A stretch of DNA of 64,000 nt from Kordia jejudonensis (GCF_001005315.1 NZ_LBMG01000008.1:81217-145216); one strand, 5' to 3'. Shown: positions 16,755 through 24,820, counted from the first letter of the stretch. The notes: generated by a model from the sequence alone, not told the origin. Translations and numbers: made by a program.

Positions 16755-17747
16755 TTAGTTCGCATCTAAATAATCTGGAGTTCCATCTCCGTCTGTATCT
16801 GTAAATACAACTGTACTAATGGTTGTAACACCATCGTCGTCAGTTTCTCTAGTTTGTTCAACCTCATTGGCAGCTAATACAGGCTCTAAATCTCCAGGAT
16901 TTAATACATATGTATTTTGAACAATTTCATTTATTGTTAAAGTTCCATCGCCATCATCATCAAAGTCTGCAAAGTTTGGATTTCCATCACTATCAGTATC
17001 ATCATTGGTTACATCATTATCGCCATCAATGTCTTCTAAGGAAGAAAGAATTCCGTCATTATCATCATCTTGGTATATTGCATCAAATACATTGAAAGAA
17101 AAGATAAGTTCAGAATACACAGGAATTCCTGGTTGAAATAAGCCGTAATATCCTAATCCTGAAGGGAAAAATATTGCGCCTATACCACCGTTTCTTGCGT
17201 TTAAAAATCCTCCTGATCCTTCTACAATATCTTCCGCAGTTCTAAATTCGTCAAGTCCAACTTGAAATCCTTTTATGGAAGATACTAAACCTATCAACTG
17301 TTGAGTTAACTTAAAGTCAAACGTAGATAAGTCTTCAACTAATTGTCCTCTATACGTTAAGCTTACCGCATCAGCATTGGTATATTCTTTTCCACCACCT
17401 TCACGAAGTTTCAATACATAATATGTGTATTCTGTATCAAAATAAGTAATCGTTCTGGTTTCTACCTGACTGCTTAATGGTATTTTGTCTGCATTTGCTC
17501 CTTCAATCTTACCAAAAGTCATCTGAAAAGTATCATTTGCGGCACTTTCAGGATTCATAAAATCGAAATCTTCGTAATTATAAAAATGCGTATTGAGAAA
17601 TTCTATTAATTCCGCAGAATCTTCTATTTGCTGCTCATTTCTATCAGCTAACTCAATAGCACCTCCACTATCATCATCTGGTCTACACGAAAATATAACC
17701 ACACTTGCGATTATTATTAAAAATGTAAATTTTATAATCTTCATCAT
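16755..17747 (-). CDS. FKBP-type peptidyl-prolyl isomerase lipoprotein with Asp-rich calcium repeats
   Basis: The 330-residue protein has a lipoprotein signal (hydrophobic stretch then V-I-F-S-C-R-P-D-D-D, Cys near residue 21). The central part looks like an FKBP isomerase domain: Y-Y-V-L-K-L-R-E-G-G-G, A-V-S-L-T-Y-R-G-Q-L-V-E-D, F-Q-V-G-L-D-E-F and I-F-F-P-S-G-L-G-Y-Y-G. It is followed by Asp-rich repeats (D-D-D-N-D-G-I-L, D-G-D-N-D, D-T-D-S-D-G-N-P, D-D-D-G-D-G and D-T-D-G-D-G-T-P) like thrombospondin type 3 or EF-hand calcium motifs. It probably works on the periplasmic face or the surface as a folding helper. Substrate is unknown. Confidence 0.85.
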   Translation of the reverse strand: MMKIIKFTFLIIIASVVIFSCRPDDDSGGAIELADRNEQQIEDSAELIEFLNTHFYNYEDFDFMNPESAANDTFQMTFGKIEGANADKIPLSSQVETRTITYFDTEYTYYVLKLREGGGKEYTNADAVSLTYRGQLVEDLSTFDFKLTQQLIGLVSSIKGFQVGLDEFRTAEDIVEGSGGFLNARNGGIGAIFFPSGLGYYGLFQPGIPVYSELIFSFNVFDAIYQDDDNDGILSSLEDIDGDNDVTNDDTDSDGNPNFADFDDDGDGTLTINEIVQNTYVLNPGDLEPVLAANEVEQTRETDDDGVTTISTVVFTDTDGDGTPDYLDAN

Positions 17748-17787
17748 TGATTTATTAAATTTTGGCTTGCAAGATACAATTTTATCC

Positions 17788-17795
17788 TACTTTTG
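17788..17795 (+). promoter_or_regulatory. -7 box of the S4-domain gene
   Basis: TACTTTTG matches the TANNTTTG -7 consensus. TTG lies 18-19 bases upstream, and transcription would begin shortly before the ATG at 17829. Confidence 0.6.
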
Positions 17796-17828
17796 TATAT
17801 TCTTTAACGTAGTTTTTAGAGATTTTGT

Positions 17829-18221
17829 ATGAGGATAGATAAATACCTTTGGTGCGTCCGTTATTTTAAGACGCGAAACATTGCGACAACTGCCTGTAAA
17901 AAAGGGCATGTACGCATAAATGATGCTGTTGTAAAACCGTCGAGAGATGTGTATGCAACGGATAAAATTATCGTGCGAAAAAACCAAGTACAGCACCATT
18001 TAACGGTACTAGATATTCCGCCAAATCGTGTAGGAGCTAAATTGGTAGATATTTACAGAGTAGATACAACTCCGAAAGAAAATTTTGATCATTTAGAACT
18101 GTTAAAACACGCCAAAGATCATTATCGTAAGCAAGGAACTGGACGACCTACTAAAAAAGACAGACGTGAAATTGATGATTATCTGGAAGATAGTCTTGAT
18201 GATGATCAAAGTAATGATTAA
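17829..18221 (+). CDS. S4-domain RNA-binding protein (HslR/Hsp15 family)
   Basis: The 130-residue protein begins M-R-I-D-K-Y-L-W-C-V-R-Y-F-K-T-R, the classic start of the S4 RNA-binding fold, and has G-H-V-R-I-N-D-A-V-V-K-P-S in the second half of the domain. Hsp15 in E. coli binds 50S subunits that carry a stalled peptidyl-tRNA and helps recycle them. The C-terminal tail is rich in Asp (E-D-S-L-D-D-D-Q-S-N-D). It stands alone between divergent FKBP and the phosphoribosyltransferase gene. The role in this organism is inferred from the family. Confidence 0.9.
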   Translation: MRIDKYLWCVRYFKTRNIATTACKKGHVRINDAVVKPSRDVYATDKIIVRKNQVQHHLTVLDIPPNRVGAKLVDIYRVDTTPKENFDHLELLKHAKDHYRKQGTGRPTKKDRREIDDYLEDSLDDDQSND

Positions 18222-18331
18222 TTTTACTCAACAATCAAGCATTTACTCATGCAAAGTAGACTTGATGTAAAACATAAATTTCATATATACTGCGAATTTA
18301 CGCTGTAGTAATTTATTTAAATTTTAACACT

Positions 18332-18835
18332 ATGACCGTTACGGGAAATATTATCCTCAATCATCAGCAAATTCAACATAAAACACGTCGAATTGCGTAT
18401 CAAATTTTAGAATCTAATGTAAATGAAAAAGAAATCATTGTCGCAGGAATTGCAACGAATGGTTTTGTATTTGCACAAAAGATAAAAGATGAGTTGGAAA
18501 AAATTTCTTCAGCTGTAATTACCTTGTGTGAAGTTAAAATTGACAAACAAAATCCACTTGAAGCCGTTACTACCTCGCTACCAAAAGAACAATACTCCAA
18601 TAAGCCTTTGGTGTTAATTGATGATGTCCTAAACTCAGGAACAACATTAATTTATGGCGTAAAGCACTTTTTAGACGTTCCTTTGAAGAATTTCAAAACG
18701 GCGGTATTAGTGAATAGAAATCATAAAAAATACCCTATAAAAGCCGATTTTAAAGGTATTTCATTATCAACGTCTATCTTAGAGCATATTGATGTTGTTT
18801 TTGAAGAAGGTCAGAATAAAGCATTTCTAATTTAA
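18332..18835 (+). CDS. Phosphoribosyltransferase-family protein (PyrR-like)
   Basis: The 167-residue protein has the type I PRTase PRPP-binding motif V-L-I-D-D-V-L-N-S-G-T-T-L near residue 92-104, preceded by a conserved A-G-I-A-T-N-G-F loop. This is the fold of PyrR and of purine or pyrimidine salvage enzymes. There are no pyrimidine genes next to it, so a PyrR role is not shown, and no uracil-specific loop is recognisable. Its last 9 bases overlap aroK, which is read convergently. Substrate cannot be assigned. Confidence 0.85.
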   Translation: MTVTGNIILNHQQIQHKTRRIAYQILESNVNEKEIIVAGIATNGFVFAQKIKDELEKISSAVITLCEVKIDKQNPLEAVTTSLPKEQYSNKPLVLIDDVLNSGTTLIYGVKHFLDVPLKNFKTAVLVNRNHKKYPIKADFKGISLSTSILEHIDVVFEEGQNKAFLI

Positions 18836-19342
18836 AACTGCCTTTATTTCTTCCACTAAAGTGTCCACTGATTTTTTATCGGTCAGTATGGTATGTGTTG
18901 CTTTTTGGTAGAATGCATTCCGTTCAAACAGATGTTTTCCAATAAATTCTGGCAAATCTTCGTCTGCAATTTCGGTAATTAAAGGACGTGTTGCTTTTTC
19001 ATCCTTCACTCTATTGATAATTTCAGAAATAGACGTTTGCAGATAGATAGTATGTTGTGTATATGCATGAAGCAACTCCATATTTCCAGCATAGCAAGGT
19101 GTGCCTCCGCCAAGCGAAACAATAATGTCTTCTTTTTTCTCTAAAATTTCTTTCAAGTAGTGATGTTCTTTCATGCGAAAATAGATTTCTCCTTTCGATT
19201 CAAAAATTTCACGAATCGTAGTTTCTTCTTTTTCTTCAATAAAATGATCCAAATCAACTACTGGAAGTTTCAATGCTTTTCCTAGTAATTTAGAAACAGA
19301 ACTCTTTCCACTTGCCATATATCCTAAAAGTACAATTGTCAT
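18827..19342 (-). CDS. aroK: Shikimate kinase
   Basis: AroK phosphorylates shikimate at O-3 with ATP on the way to chorismate. The 171-residue protein starts M-T-I-V-L-L-G-Y-M-A-S-G-K-S-S, with Walker A. It has the shikimate-binding D-L-D-H-F-I-E motif, R-x-x-E region (F-R-M-K-E), the V-S-L-G-G-G-T-P loop and a lid Arg (E-K-A-T-R-P-L). Length is standard. It overlaps the phosphoribosyltransferase gene tail to tail by 9 bases. Confidence 0.96.
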   Translation of the reverse strand: MTIVLLGYMASGKSSVSKLLGKALKLPVVDLDHFIEEKEETTIREIFESKGEIYFRMKEHHYLKEILEKKEDIIVSLGGGTPCYAGNMELLHAYTQHTIYLQTSISEIINRVKDEKATRPLITEIADEDLPEFIGKHLFERNAFYQKATHTILTDKKSVDTLVEEIKAVLN

Positions 19343-19419
19343 ATTTGCATTATAATTAATTTATTTTTAAGCGCTTACAAAAATCCGAAAAAAAAAGATA
19401 AAATTATATTAAAAAAGAC

Positions 19420-19449
19420 TTGAAAAATAAAATTATGATGTTATATTTG
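19420..19449 (+). promoter_or_regulatory. Promoter of the tRNA-Lys genes
   Basis: TTG at 19420-19422, a 19-base spacer and TATATTTG at 19442-19449 match the Bacteroidota sigma-A promoter. It lies 39 bases before the first tRNA-Lys. Confidence 0.75.
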
Positions 19450-19488
19450 CACCCGCATTCAGGGAATTATTTATAATTCATTTTGAAT

Positions 19489-19561
19489 GACCTGGTAGCT
19501 CAGTTGGTAGAGCATCTCCCTTTTAAGGAGAGGGTCCTGGGTTCGAGCCCCAGCCAGGTCA
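19489..19561 (+). tRNA. tRNA-Lys (UUU), copy 1
   Basis: The 73-base sequence folds as a cloverleaf: acceptor GACCTGG/CCAGGTC with discriminator A, D-arm with GGTAG, anticodon stem TCTCC/GGAGA around loop CTTTTAA (anticodon TTT), and T-arm GGTTCGA. CCA is not encoded. It is identical to the copy 25 bases downstream. Confidence 0.97.
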
Positions 19562-19586
19562 CAACGTACAAATTATCAAGGTCTAT

Positions 19587-19659
19587 GACCTGGTAGCTCA
19601 GTTGGTAGAGCATCTCCCTTTTAAGGAGAGGGTCCTGGGTTCGAGCCCCAGCCAGGTCA
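19587..19659 (+). tRNA. tRNA-Lys (UUU), copy 2
   Basis: An identical copy of the tRNA-Lys at 19489. The 25-base spacer differs from the surrounding sequence, so the duplication covers exactly the tRNA. Both copies are likely made from one transcript that ends at the hairpin at 19662. Confidence 0.97.
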
Positions 19660-19661
19660 CA

Positions 19662-19687
19662 AAAGTTAAGCTATTGCTTAACTTTTT
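19662..19687 (+). terminator. Terminator after tRNA-Lys copy 2
   Basis: AAAGTTAAG pairs with CTTAACTTT around CTATTG, followed by T-run. It separates tRNA-Lys from tRNA-Leu. Confidence 0.85.
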
Positions 19688-19720
19688 TGTTTTATATTTA
19701 CTGTATAATTACAAGTATTT

Positions 19721-19804
19721 ACCGAAGTGCTGGAATTGGTAGACAGGCATGGTTGAGGGCCATGTGTTCATTAGAGCGTGTGGGTTCGACTCCCATCTTC
19801 GGTA
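19721..19804 (+). tRNA. tRNA-Leu (GAG)
   Basis: An 84-base class II tRNA. Acceptor ACCGAAG/CTTCGGT with discriminator A, anticodon stem CATGG/CCATG around TTGAGGG (anticodon GAG), a variable arm between, and T-arm GGTTCGACTCC. CCA is not encoded. It reads CUC and CUU leucine codons. Confidence 0.95.
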
Positions 19805-19826
19805 CTAAAATTTTCCTCATAAAATT

Positions 19827-19857
19827 AAAAATCCCAACAGTTGTGTTGGGATTTTTT
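19827..19857 (+). terminator. Terminator after tRNA-Leu
   Basis: AAAAATCCCAAC pairs with GTTGGGATTTTT around AGTTGT, followed by more T. Confidence 0.85.
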
Positions 19858-19914
19858 GTTTTTTCGCAATAACTACCGCAATTAATAGTTTTTTAATATT
19901 GAATTGTTATATAC

Positions 19915-20961
19915 TTATTTCTTTATGATCTTTTTTATCTGATATTCGTTAATTCTTAAAAAGTAGATTCCATTTTTTAAATCACTAATATCAAGATTAC
20001 TATTGTTTATTGTTTTACCTTTTAAAACGATCTTACCATTTATATCAGTAATTTTATAAGTAGCATTATCTTCGAGTCCTTTGATGCTAAGAAGTCCTGA
20101 TGTCGGATTAGGATAATATTCAAATGTTACTTTTTGAGCACTATTTTCGGTGCTTAAAGTTGTTAGATCAAATCTCGAAACTTTTGCTCCAAATTGTTCG
20201 GAAATGTATAGAAAATTATCCGTAACAATAATATCCCATGGAGTGTTAAGAGCGGAAACAACGTCTGTAATAGTTGGTGTAGTTTGTGTAACATCAAATC
20301 TTGAAACTTTACTCTCATTAGGTCTAGCTACGTATAAATAATTATCTTTAATTCTAATTCCTGCACCTCCAGACATAGGCGTTACTTCAGTAATATTAGG
20401 ATTTACTTGTGTAACATCTATTTTAGAAATACTGGTATTATTGTGTGAAAAATACAAATCATTTCCATAGAATGCTAATCCATTAACCCAGCCATTAATT
20501 CCTGTAACTACATCAGTCGGAGAAGGATTTGATTGAGAAATATCGATCTTAACAATTTTATTAGAAAATCTCAATGAAATATATAAATCATTTCCACGTA
20601 ATGCCAATCCAATTGGAGTATTTATTCCTGTTACTACATCTTCAGGAGATGAATTAGGATCACTAACGTCTATTCTTGTAACTTTACTGTCTGATACTTG
20701 TGGAATGTACAGATAATCGCCTATGAGCAATAAGAATCCTGGGAAACTTATATTTGTGAGATAATCGGTTGCTAAAGTTGTAGTTGTATCCGATAAATCC
20801 TTTTTCATTACTTTTTGATTCCCTACAGAACCTACATATAAGTCATTTCCATTTAGAGCTAAACCTACTGGATTTGATAAGCCCGTTACAACTGTAGTTG
20901 TTTGCGCAAAAGAATTGATTGTGATCACTAATAAAAAGTAGAATAGATACTGCTTTGTCAT
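19915..20961 (-). CDS. Secreted beta-propeller protein with T9SS sorting tail
   Basis: The 348-residue protein has a signal peptide (MTKQYLFYFLLVITINSFA) and repeats of about 45 residues containing G-L-A-L-x-G-N-D-L-Y and K-x-D-x-S, as in NHL or SMP-30-like propellers. From about residue 275 the C-terminus is a T9SS type A sorting domain: Y-Y-P-N-P-T-S-G-L-L-S-I-K-G, then D-L-K-N-G-I-Y-F-L-R and a Lys-rich end. It would be exported through the outer membrane by the gliding-associated type IX system. Six or so repeats suggest a complete propeller. Ligand is unknown. Confidence 0.88.
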   Translation of the reverse strand: MTKQYLFYFLLVITINSFAQTTTVVTGLSNPVGLALNGNDLYVGSVGNQKVMKKDLSDTTTTLATDYLTNISFPGFLLLIGDYLYIPQVSDSKVTRIDVSDPNSSPEDVVTGINTPIGLALRGNDLYISLRFSNKIVKIDISQSNPSPTDVVTGINGWVNGLAFYGNDLYFSHNNTSISKIDVTQVNPNITEVTPMSGGAGIRIKDNYLYVARPNESKVSRFDVTQTTPTITDVVSALNTPWDIIVTDNFLYISEQFGAKVSRFDLTTLSTENSAQKVTFEYYPNPTSGLLSIKGLEDNATYKITDINGKIVLKGKTINNSNLDISDLKNGIYFLRINEYQIKKIIKK

Positions 20962-21508
20962 TGTTTTTTTGATTTGTTTTATTTAGTAGTATTACGGCAT
21001 AAAAATAATGAATCGAAAATACAAATAGCCATTAAATATGCTATAATTCTCCTAAATTCTCTTACTTGTGATACTTTTAAAATGAAAGCTTCCTTTATTG
21101 CTTTCTTGTCGTATTATTAAACGATTTAGGAAGCGATTACTAATTCTAACTATTTTATGTGTACGCTTGGAAATTGCTCAAATGATTGCGAAAAACAAAC
21201 TGCATCAAGATGCGATTTTTAATTTAACAAAGTGCTTGATTTAGAAACGCTCGAAATCTGAAAGAATATTTGTGTCGTCCTAAAAAATCGCACCTGTTTT
21301 TAGAACGATCCAATTTTACGGCCAAGGTAATACATCTCCTGAGCTGTTTCTTGGAATTACAAAATATGACCACATTTCTTTAGAAAAATATTTTTGAAGC
21401 GCTGGTAATCTATCTAGTGGTTTACTGTCCAAACCCAACACGATCACAACCATTGTCTATTTGTCACTGTCACACAAATTAGACAACAGTCCAAATCTTA
21501 AACATTTT
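20962..21508. other. Unassigned intergenic region with possible gene remnants
   Basis: No convincing gene is present. A minus-strand frame of 45 codons (21316-21453) begins MVVIVLGLDSKPLDRLPALQ, and an unrelated frame stops just beyond it, which could be remnants of a decayed gene. TGCGATTTTTA (21211-21221) and TAAAAAATCGCA (21281-21292) form an imperfect inverted repeat. A plus-strand UUCG terminator at 21509 suggests that something here is or was transcribed toward the right. Confidence 0.35.
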
Positions 21509-21533
21509 AAGCGAGCTTCGGTTCGCTTTTTTT
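21509..21533 (+). terminator. cUUCGg-tetraloop terminator
   Basis: AAGCGAG-CTTCGG-TTCGCTT followed by T-run on the plus strand. No clear gene ends before it. Confidence 0.75.
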
Positions 21534-21797
21534 ATGCCTCACTATATACTTTCACGTAAGTAGTTGCAAAATAACACTTTAACTGACGATATAAGATTAC
21601 AACATTTAAAAAAAATTACAATGAACTATAAATCAAATAATTACATAAATTGTAGTATGTGATTCCTTCGTAATGTTGTAGTATTGTTGTAATACAATTG
21701 AAATTCAAGCAATTACGATTTATGAATCCTGAGAAGTCATCTTTTTTTATGCTTAATCAATTGAGTATCTTGATGGAAACAATTAAAACTTTATATC

Positions 21798-21971
21798 ATG
21801 AAAAGAAAAGATTTAAAATCATTGAAATTAAACAAAAAGTCAATTTCAAATTTTAGTAGTAGAGAATTAAATGGAGGAATGTCTAGATCACAATGTGATT
21901 CACAATGCGGATATTCTTGTACGCCTGCGCTTTGTAAACCAAAAGGGCAGTTAGATGCACCATTAGGCTAA
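21798..21971 (+). CDS. RiPP-precursor-like peptide with GG site (57 residues)
   Basis: The ATG-started frame encodes MKRKDLKSLKLNKKSISNFS and then a GG at residues 26-27. The predicted core (about 30 residues) has four Cys (33, 37, 41, 46) and reads S-Q-C-D-S-Q-C-G-Y-S-C-T-P-A-L-C. The leader follows the K-x-L-x-L-N-K-K-x-I-S pattern of the other three Cys-rich peptides in the window. A UUCG terminator begins 6 bases after the stop, which supports it as a one-gene transcript. Neither modification enzyme nor exporter is nearby. Close Cys spacing could be thioether or disulfide cross-links; this is unproven. Confidence 0.75.
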   Translation: MKRKDLKSLKLNKKSISNFSSRELNGGMSRSQCDSQCGYSCTPALCKPKGQLDAPLG

Positions 21972-21976
21972 TTGAT

Positions 21977-22004
21977 AATGCGAACTTCGGTTCGCATTTT
22001 TTTT
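21977..22004 (+). terminator. cUUCGg-tetraloop terminator after the peptide gene at 21798
   Basis: AATGCGAA-CTTCGG-TTCGCATT followed by a run of T, immediately after the stop codon. Confidence 0.9.
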
Positions 22005-22023
22005 GTTTGTTTCATCTGTTTTA

Positions 22024-22326
22024 CTAAGTAATTACAGTAAACATAGAAATAATAAATAGCAAACCATATAAACCGCAAACAACACTTGCTATCCAAAATT
22101 GATAGTTTCTCGGATATTTGTTCAATATACTTATCAATAGAAATACAAACGTCAAGCACCACAAAAAGGCACATATGATTCCAAAACACAGCATCACTGT
22201 TGAAAAACGAAGTGCATCCTGTGTCAGCGAATTAAAATTGACCGTAAGAATAAATTGAATGATATTTATAATCACAATCCAAATTGAAAAGTGAAATGCC
22301 CATTTGTTAACGTTCCCTATTTTCAT
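22024..22326 (-). CDS. Small membrane protein, hypothetical
   Basis: The 100-residue protein (MKIGNVNKWAFHFSIW) has three hydrophobic segments at about residues 10-30, 40-66 and 78-98, so it is an inner-membrane protein with few loops. I recognise no family. It is followed upstream, on the same minus strand, by the HTH gene at 22348 and the DUF2975 gene at 22554, and probably belongs to that unit. Its terminator may share the 21977-22004 region in reverse. Confidence 0.65.
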   Translation of the reverse strand: MKIGNVNKWAFHFSIWIVIINIIQFILTVNFNSLTQDALRFSTVMLCFGIICAFLWCLTFVFLLISILNKYPRNYQFWIASVVCGLYGLLFIISMFTVIT

Positions 22327-22347
22327 TAGTATTTTTAGTTTCTAAAG

Positions 22348-22551
22348 TTATTCAATATATTCCAAAATATCGCCTGGTTGACAATCCAATGCTTTACAAA
22401 TTGCGCTCAACGTACTAAACCGAACGGCTTTTGCTTTGCCATTTTTTAGTATAGAAAGGTTAGACAACGTAACTTCTACGCGTTCTGAAAGTTCGTTTAA
22501 TGACATTTTTCGTTTTGCCATCATTACATCTAAATGTACTACAATTGCCAT
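22348..22551 (-). CDS. YozG-like HTH (Cro/CI) transcriptional regulator
   Basis: The 67-residue protein is a bare helix-turn-helix: M-S-L-N-E-L-S-E-R-V, then V-T-L-S-N-L-S-I-L-K-N-G as recognition helix, and A-L-D-C-Q-P-G-D-I-L-E-Y at the end. This is the YozG-type Xre family that is regularly encoded next to DUF2975 membrane proteins. Two bases separate it from that partner (22554-23075), which it probably controls. The regulated signal is unknown. Confidence 0.88.
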   Translation of the reverse strand: MAIVVHLDVMMAKRKMSLNELSERVEVTLSNLSILKNGKAKAVRFSTLSAICKALDCQPGDILEYIE

Positions 22552-22553
22552 GA

Positions 22554-23075
22554 TTATACGGTTAAATCATTTTCTGCTTGCATAACTGCTCCTTTTTTAA
22601 ACAATTGCGCCAACACATATACCAATCCTGCCAAGAAGATAAATTCTCCAGCGATAAGTTCAGCCTCAATACCAGCATTTGCATTAATAATTCCGACATG
22701 TACATTGTGTAGAATAGCCAAAATTCCCACACCTAAAATTGTGTAACTTATTTTATGTAATAATTGGACAACTTCTGCACTAAATGGTTTTTCAATATTG
22801 ATACTACTTAGCAGTTTTGCACCAAACAAAGCAATATATGCCTGCATAAGATACATGATTACATAATACATCACTATAATTGTATACTGAACAAAATTGT
22901 AGGCTTCATAGCGTGACAAATCCATTCCTTTGTATAAGTCTTTTGCTGCTTCAGGATTATTTGTGCTGATTCCATAAGACATAATAATTGCTCCGGCTTT
23001 AATCAGTAATCCGATAAAGGCAATCCATGCAAGCAAGCGCATGATTTTTAATATATTTTTGGCTGTTGAATTCAT
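22554..23075 (-). CDS. DUF2975 membrane protein
   Basis: The 173-residue protein has four hydrophobic helices (about 13-32, 62-85, 107-128, 145-165) and the motif I-E-K-P-F-S-A-E-V-V-Q-L-L between helices 2 and 3, which is typical of DUF2975. The family occurs with a small YozG-like HTH protein, as here. The function is not known; a membrane-linked control of the repressor is a reasonable guess. Confidence 0.85.
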   Translation of the reverse strand: MNSTAKNILKIMRLLAWIAFIGLLIKAGAIIMSYGISTNNPEAAKDLYKGMDLSRYEAYNFVQYTIIVMYYVIMYLMQAYIALFGAKLLSSINIEKPFSAEVVQLLHKISYTILGVGILAILHNVHVGIINANAGIEAELIAGEFIFLAGLVYVLAQLFKKGAVMQAENDLTV

Positions 23076-23171
23076 AATGCTGTGTTTAATACATCAAATT
23101 ACGGTAAAAATTTATTGATAAACAATAAATTTTTATTCTTTTTAAATAATATCATCAATTCTTCAAAAAAG

Positions 23172-23197
23172 AAAAGCGAGCCGTGTAGCTCGCTTTT
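23172..23197 (-). terminator. Terminator after the lipocalin-like gene
   Basis: AAAAGCGAG pairs with CTCGCTTTT around CCGTGTAG; on the minus strand a T-rich tract follows. It ends the transcript from 23217-23582. Confidence 0.82.
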
Positions 23198-23216
23198 AAG
23201 TTCTTTGAATCTATTT

Positions 23217-23582
23217 TTACTCTATTCTCTTCAAATATACTTTTCGTCCAGATCCTATGTCTAAACTGATCGTTTTTCCGTCAATCCAATTCACTACAAA
23301 TGTTCCTTCTCCTGGGCGTTTTTCTTCAGAACTAATTGATACTTCTTTCGTTTCTGTATTGTATTCCCAATTTCCTGTTCTGTTAGTCGTATCAAGTGTA
23401 TTTCCTCCTATTAAAACTCCATCTTTTTGAAAATCCATCCAGCGACCACTGGTATCTCTCACTTCTCCTTCTCCACTTTGCATTTTAAACAATTCCCACT
23501 TTCCAACTAATGATTCATTGGTTTGAAAAGATAGAAAGCTGAAAATAGCGGCAAGTACAAATACAATTTTTATATTTTTCAT
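23217..23582 (-). CDS. Lipocalin-like secreted protein
   Basis: The 121-residue protein has a signal peptide (MKNIKIVFVLAAIFSFLSF) and L-V-G-K-W-E-L-F-K-M, the lipocalin-type opening strand with its G-x-W motif. The remaining strands include R-T-G-N-W-E-Y-N, K-E-V-S-I-S and a final K-V-Y-L-K-R-I-E. Lipocalin-like domains of this size are common exported proteins in Bacteroidota. Ligand is unknown. It stands alone, with its own terminator and the MITE-like element directly upstream. Confidence 0.7.
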   Translation of the reverse strand: MKNIKIVFVLAAIFSFLSFQTNESLVGKWELFKMQSGEGEVRDTSGRWMDFQKDGVLIGGNTLDTTNRTGNWEYNTETKEVSISSEEKRPGEGTFVVNWIDGKTISLDIGSGRKVYLKRIE

Positions 23583-23606
23583 GATATTTTATGTGTTTTT
23601 AGTTAT

Positions 23607-23768
23607 TGAACTCGTTTAAACTTTTTTAATTTGCTAAAAAATTGCTCTTTTCAGACCTGTTTTTACCTTTTTTTCGTTCCGTAACGCTGCTATGAAACTC
23701 AAAAAAGCTGTCAACAGAACTTAAAACTGCTAATTTTCGCCTAAATCCGAAAAGTTTAAACGAGTTCA
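23607..23768. mobile_element. MITE-like element with perfect 19-bp terminal inverted repeats
   Basis: TGAACTCGTTTAAACTTTT at 23607-23625 is the exact reverse complement of the sequence at 23750-23768. The 124-base interior has no open frame. Another copy of the end (AGTTTAAACGAGTTCA) is at 56866-56881. No clear target duplication is visible. A non-autonomous transposable element or a REP-like palindrome are both possible. Confidence 0.6.
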
Positions 23769-23872
23769 TTTTAATACGTAGCTAAGATCAAACTTTTTGT
23801 GAATATATAGGTAATGAAATTAGCCACAATTTATAAAATTACAGAAATTCTGTATTTTTGGTTTTGTTTTTA

Positions 23873-24481
23873 TTATTGTTTGCGTTCTTCCTCCGCTTTG
23901 TCCATTTTTATATATTCTTGATATGCTTTTTCTTGCAACTCTTTATTGTTAGGATCTTTGAGCAACGCTTTTTCTGCTTCAAGATATGATGTTGAACAAT
24001 CTTTACATTGCATTTCAAGCAACGTTTCTTGTGGTAAGTACAGCAAAAACAAACCGATAAGACCTGTAATTCCAATTCGCAACAAAATATACGAATACAC
24101 TTTATGAAATGATATTCCTTTTTTGAGTACAATGACAATTACAATAATTCCTGTAAAAATCAATCCGTTTTGCAAATTTATATATCCATAAGGCCAACGT
24201 TGAAATACAAACAAAATCCCTATAATTACTATGGAAAGTACCCATCCAGTTCCAATAATGCCAATCATTCGCCAAATACTAATACCTTTAAAAGATTCTT
24301 TTTTTAAGAAGCTTCGAAAAGAAATTCCATTCAGCAATGCAAAACCAAAAGTAGTATAGAGTAACACTAACAAAAGTGTTGAAAGCGTTAATATCATTGA
24401 ACTATACGGGAAAGCCGTAAACAATCGTAAAACCATGAATGCTATGATGGTAACTGCTAAGATTTTTTCAAGTTTTTTCAT
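23873..24481 (-). CDS. Multi-pass membrane protein, hypothetical
   Basis: The 202-residue protein has six hydrophobic segments in the first 160 residues, then a soluble tail with Q-C-K-D-C-S (a C-x-x-C pair), a Lys/Glu-rich helix (Y-L-E-A-E-K-A-L-L-K-D-P) resembling a single tetratricopeptide motif, and ends K-A-E-E-E-R-K-Q. I recognise no family. It is transcribed alone on the minus strand; an AT-rich divergent region separates it from the small gene at 24569. Confidence 0.65.
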   Translation of the reverse strand: MKKLEKILAVTIIAFMVLRLFTAFPYSSMILTLSTLLLVLLYTTFGFALLNGISFRSFLKKESFKGISIWRMIGIIGTGWVLSIVIIGILFVFQRWPYGYINLQNGLIFTGIIVIVIVLKKGISFHKVYSYILLRIGITGLIGLFLLYLPQETLLEMQCKDCSTSYLEAEKALLKDPNNKELQEKAYQEYIKMDKAEEERKQ

Positions 24482-24568
24482 ATACTATTTTAAAGGCTGA
24501 AAATACTAAAAAAGATATGTTTTTCATCTTATGGAACAGATCAAATTACTTTTAGTATATTTACTTCA

Positions 24569-24820
24569 ATGCAATTCTACATAAAACATTTACTTACTTT
24601 TTTAAAAGCAGCTGCCATTTCCTTACTATTTGGCGCTTCTTGGGCAATTACATTCTACAAACTTGATGAAATAGCCGTTGATCATTTACATAATTACAGA
24701 AGCGATTTCTTCTTAGAAATTATCATATTCTTCTTTAGCGGATTGGTTGGTGCATTTTTATTTTTTGTCTTAATTAGATGTATAGAATTTGTCGCTTCAT
24801 CAGTGTATTCAAAATCGTAA
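24569..24820 (+). CDS. Small membrane protein, hypothetical
   Basis: The 83-residue product (MQFYIKHLLTFLKAAAISLL) has two hydrophobic stretches at about residues 13-30 and 48-72 with a short polar link between them. No family is recognised. A Tyr-Arg-Ser-Asp segment (Y-R-S-D-F-F) lies before the second helix. It is followed about 160 bases later by a hairpin terminator at 24982. Confidence 0.55.
   Translation: MQFYIKHLLTFLKAAAISLLFGASWAITFYKLDEIAVDHLHNYRSDFFLEIIIFFFSGLVGAFLFFVLIRCIEFVASSVYSKS

Noticed and set aside
21150..21230. Short Cys-rich frame (MCTLGNCSNDCEKQTASRCD) on the plus strand
   Set aside because: No leader, no GG and no promoter. Only about 21 residues; likely random, and it is part of the unassigned gap.
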